Below, piece after piece: positions 62,357 to 64,000 of a stretch of 64,000 nucleotides of DNA. The translations under genes were made by a program, and so were the position numbers. A model generated the notes under the pieces. That model was given only the letters and a program-made list of their open reading frames with translations, was not told the DNA's origin and did no database searches. Source of the stretch: an uncultured Aquimarina sp. (lineage in GTDB: Bacteria; Bacteroidota; Bacteroidia; Flavobacteriales; Flavobacteriaceae); assembly GCA_947500845.1 (NCBI GenBank), contig CANMTP010000001.1, forward strand, positions 434,001 through 498,000, read 5' to 3'. Within the stretch, counting starts at the first letter, position 1, and the number at the start of each line of letters is the position of its first letter.

Positions 62357-64000
62357 TTAGAAATTGAAATCTAACCTGGCATAATAATACGCTCCGCTAA
62401 ATCCCATTTGCACAGCATCCCAATATCCTCCCGCTTCGGTTTCTCCGTCGTTTTGTTGGTCTGGATACTCGTTAGTAATATTGTTTCCACCTATTGTCAA
62501 TTTCAGATTATCGGTTAGGCTATAACCAAGATTGAGATCGGCGACAATTTTTGCACTGTAATTATCTTCAGTATCTGCAAAATCTATGAGAGTGATTTCA
62601 CTAAAACGAGTTAAAGCAATACCAGCATTAAATTTTTCCTTGCTATAGGTTGTGTTGAAGGTAAATTTACTTTCTGGAGCAGAAGCCAATAGAAAAGCTT
62701 TTTCTCTTTCTCCAAAGAAAATACTTTCATCCAGGTCACCATTCTTAACCTCTTCAATCGTCATATCATTAATGTTACCAGCCAAAGTTGCAGAAATATT
62801 TCCAAAATCATAGTTTCCTTTCCATGAAAGTATGATATCAAGACCAATGGTTTCTGTATCCACACCATTGGCAAAAAATTGCGCTTCATTAACATTGGGA
62901 ATTTGAGGCGCAGCAAACGTACCCGTTAATACTATTCTATCTTCGACATTAATCAAATAACCGTCTACGGTAGCTGTAAAATTGCCAATATTTGCGGTAA
63001 CACCAACAGCAGCATTTATAGAAGTTTCTTCTTCAAGAGCGTCAATTCCAAAGGATGCTGTAACCGGACTGTTATTAGGTGAAAGTAAGGTTTCGGTAGC
63101 TGTACCACCTTGAAAATCTGTAAATCTTAAATTGTAATAGATTTGTGCTAGAGAAGGAGCTCTAAATCCTGTACTCACAGATCCTCGAATATTGATGTCT
63201 TCAGTTGCTTTTATTCTAAATGCTAGTTTACCGTTGATGGTACTTCCAAAATCACTGTAGTTTTCGAATCTTGCCGCACCTCCTAGTAAAAAACTATCAG
63301 TAATGTCCAATTCTGCATCTGCATAAATCGATAAATTCGATCTCGAACGATCCACTTCATTAGCCGGGCTGTATCCAGGAAAACCTTGTGAACCACCAGG
63401 TCTTTGAATAGCAAGTTCATCAATTCTTTGTCGGTCGTTAGGATCTGTAACAACAATTAATGGTCTGTTTCCGTTAGCATCATCTACTGTAGCTCGAGCC
63501 ACATAATCTCCATTAGAATTTTGAGCTAAACCATCTGCATCAATAAATAAATCGGTTTGAAAACCATCTCCAGATGCATCAAAATCTGTTGTGACGAAAT
63601 TTCCGTTAGGTCTAAAATAAGGTAGATCTAAAAAATTGGTATTAGAATTGACTGCCGTACCATTAGAATCGAAGGTAGCATATGATCCTTCTTCACCAGC
63701 AAAAATTGTAAAGTTCTCTGTTCTATATTCTGTACCAAAAGCTATATTTAATCCTTTTAGAATATTCGGATGGTATTTAGAAAAATCAAGACTAGTTGTA
63801 TTTTGACTTAAACTATGGCCACCAGCATCAAAATCGGTTGGAGAAACAGCTTCCAGAGATGCGTTCAATGTTCCTTTTATGAAATAATGAAAGTTGTTCT
63901 TACCCCAGGTATTATTTATATCAATTTTCCAGCCACTATCTGTTTCTGTTCTAATACCCGCAGAAACAGAATTGTCGATGATATTGGAAGTAATTCTTGG
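62357..64000 (-). CDS. TonB-dependent receptor, C-terminal part (5' end outside window)
   Basis: The frame is open from the stop at 62357 to the window edge, about 547 residues, so the N-terminal signal and plug domain lie outside. The visible part is beta-barrel sequence: alternating aromatic strands such as SGWKIDINNTWGKNNFHYF, GSVSTGFRAPSLAQIYYN (the family's barrel motif), LKLTIGGNNITNEYPD near the end, and the C-terminal YYARLDFNF ending in Phe for outer-membrane insertion. It would import a substrate with TonB energy; the ligand is not readable. A terminator follows it. Confidence 0.93.
   Translation of the reverse strand, partial: PRITSNIIDNSVSAGIRTETDSGWKIDINNTWGKNNFHYFIKGTLNASLEAVSPTDFDAGGHSLSQNTTSLDFSKYHPNILKGLNIAFGTEYRTENFTIFAGEEGSYATFDSNGTAVNSNTNFLDLPYFRPNGNFVTTDFDASGDGFQTDLFIDADGLAQNSNGDYVARATVDDANGNRPLIVVTDPNDRQRIDELAIQRPGGSQGFPGYSPANEVDRSRSNLSIYADAELDITDSFLLGGAARFENYSDFGSTINGKLAFRIKATEDINIRGSVSTGFRAPSLAQIYYNLRFTDFQGGTATETLLSPNNSPVTASFGIDALEEETSINAAVGVTANIGNFTATVDGYLINVEDRIVLTGTFAAPQIPNVNEAQFFANGVDTETIGLDIILSWKGNYDFGNISATLAGNINDMTIEEVKNGDLDESIFFGEREKAFLLASAPESKFTFNTTYSKEKFNAGIALTRFSEITLIDFADTEDNYSAKIVADLNLGYSLTDNLKLTIGGNNITNEYPDQQNDGETEAGGYWDAVQMGFSGAYYYARLDFNF

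Overview
The window looks like chromosomal DNA of a low-GC marine-type member of the Bacteroidetes, most likely Flavobacteriaceae. The reasons are the A+T-rich, densely packed genes, several TAnnTTTG-type -7 promoter elements (the Bacteroidetes sigma-A signature), an SCSN-type lipoprotein signal with an acidic Pro-Asp linker, a TonB-dependent receptor, head-GIN/DUF4097 envelope proteins, and the families of the housekeeping genes (Lon, RecQ, PgpH-like HD receptor, CysE/CysM). The genus cannot be fixed from the sequence alone. No rRNA, tRNA, CRISPR array, insertion sequence or prophage gene was seen.

Positions 1-35446 hold a large exopolysaccharide/capsule locus. A first plus-strand run (1-9746, entering from outside the window) carries a methyltransferase, a membrane acyltransferase, three GT4 and one GT2 glycosyltransferases, a hexapeptide acetyltransferase, an EpsG-like polymerase and a CapK/PaaK-like adenylating enzyme. 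A minus-strand parallel beta-helix lipoprotein (9830-11833) separates it from a second plus-strand run (12211-25240). That run holds a GT4, an ATP-grasp protein, a second CapK-like enzyme, two PglC-like phosphoglycosyl transferases, two PglD-like acyltransferases, an amino-acid-type adenylation enzyme with its own carrier protein, a flavoprotein and three GNAT/FemAB-type proteins. A minus-strand MBOAT plus SGNH pair (25263-27730) follows. A third plus-strand run (28418-34709) carries a PglE-like aminotransferase, a PglF-like 4,6-dehydratase, and the Wza exporter and Wzc kinase. The CpsB-type phosphatase (34706-35446) meets wzc tail to tail.

Read together, PglF, PglE, PglD and PglC homologues can make and load a bacillosamine-type 2,4-diamino sugar onto undecaprenyl phosphate. 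The glycosyltransferases extend it, the EpsG-like protein polymerises it, and Wza/Wzc/CpsB export it and control its length. No Wzx flippase is in view. The most unusual part is the acyl-decoration equipment: three adenylating enzymes, an ATP-grasp enzyme, a carrier protein, several acyltransferases and an MBOAT/SGNH pair. The adenylation enzyme, carrier protein, MBOAT and SGNH protein together are the four functional classes of a DltA/C/B/D system.

Positions 35609-38557 carry an ECF sigma factor, a likely anti-sigma factor, and two secreted repeat proteins. From 38774 to the end are mostly core genes: lon, a lone mreB paralogue, cmk, a LysM protein, truA, a MOSC protein, recQ, a methyltransferase flanked on both sides by palindromic repeats (49320-49666 and 50417-50633), cysM/cysE, a CBS protein, a TetR/SDR pair with two matching operator palindromes, an NlpC/P60 peptidase, a thiolase, a PgpH-like receptor, a mechanosensitive channel, and the C-terminal part of a TonB-dependent receptor that runs off the window end.
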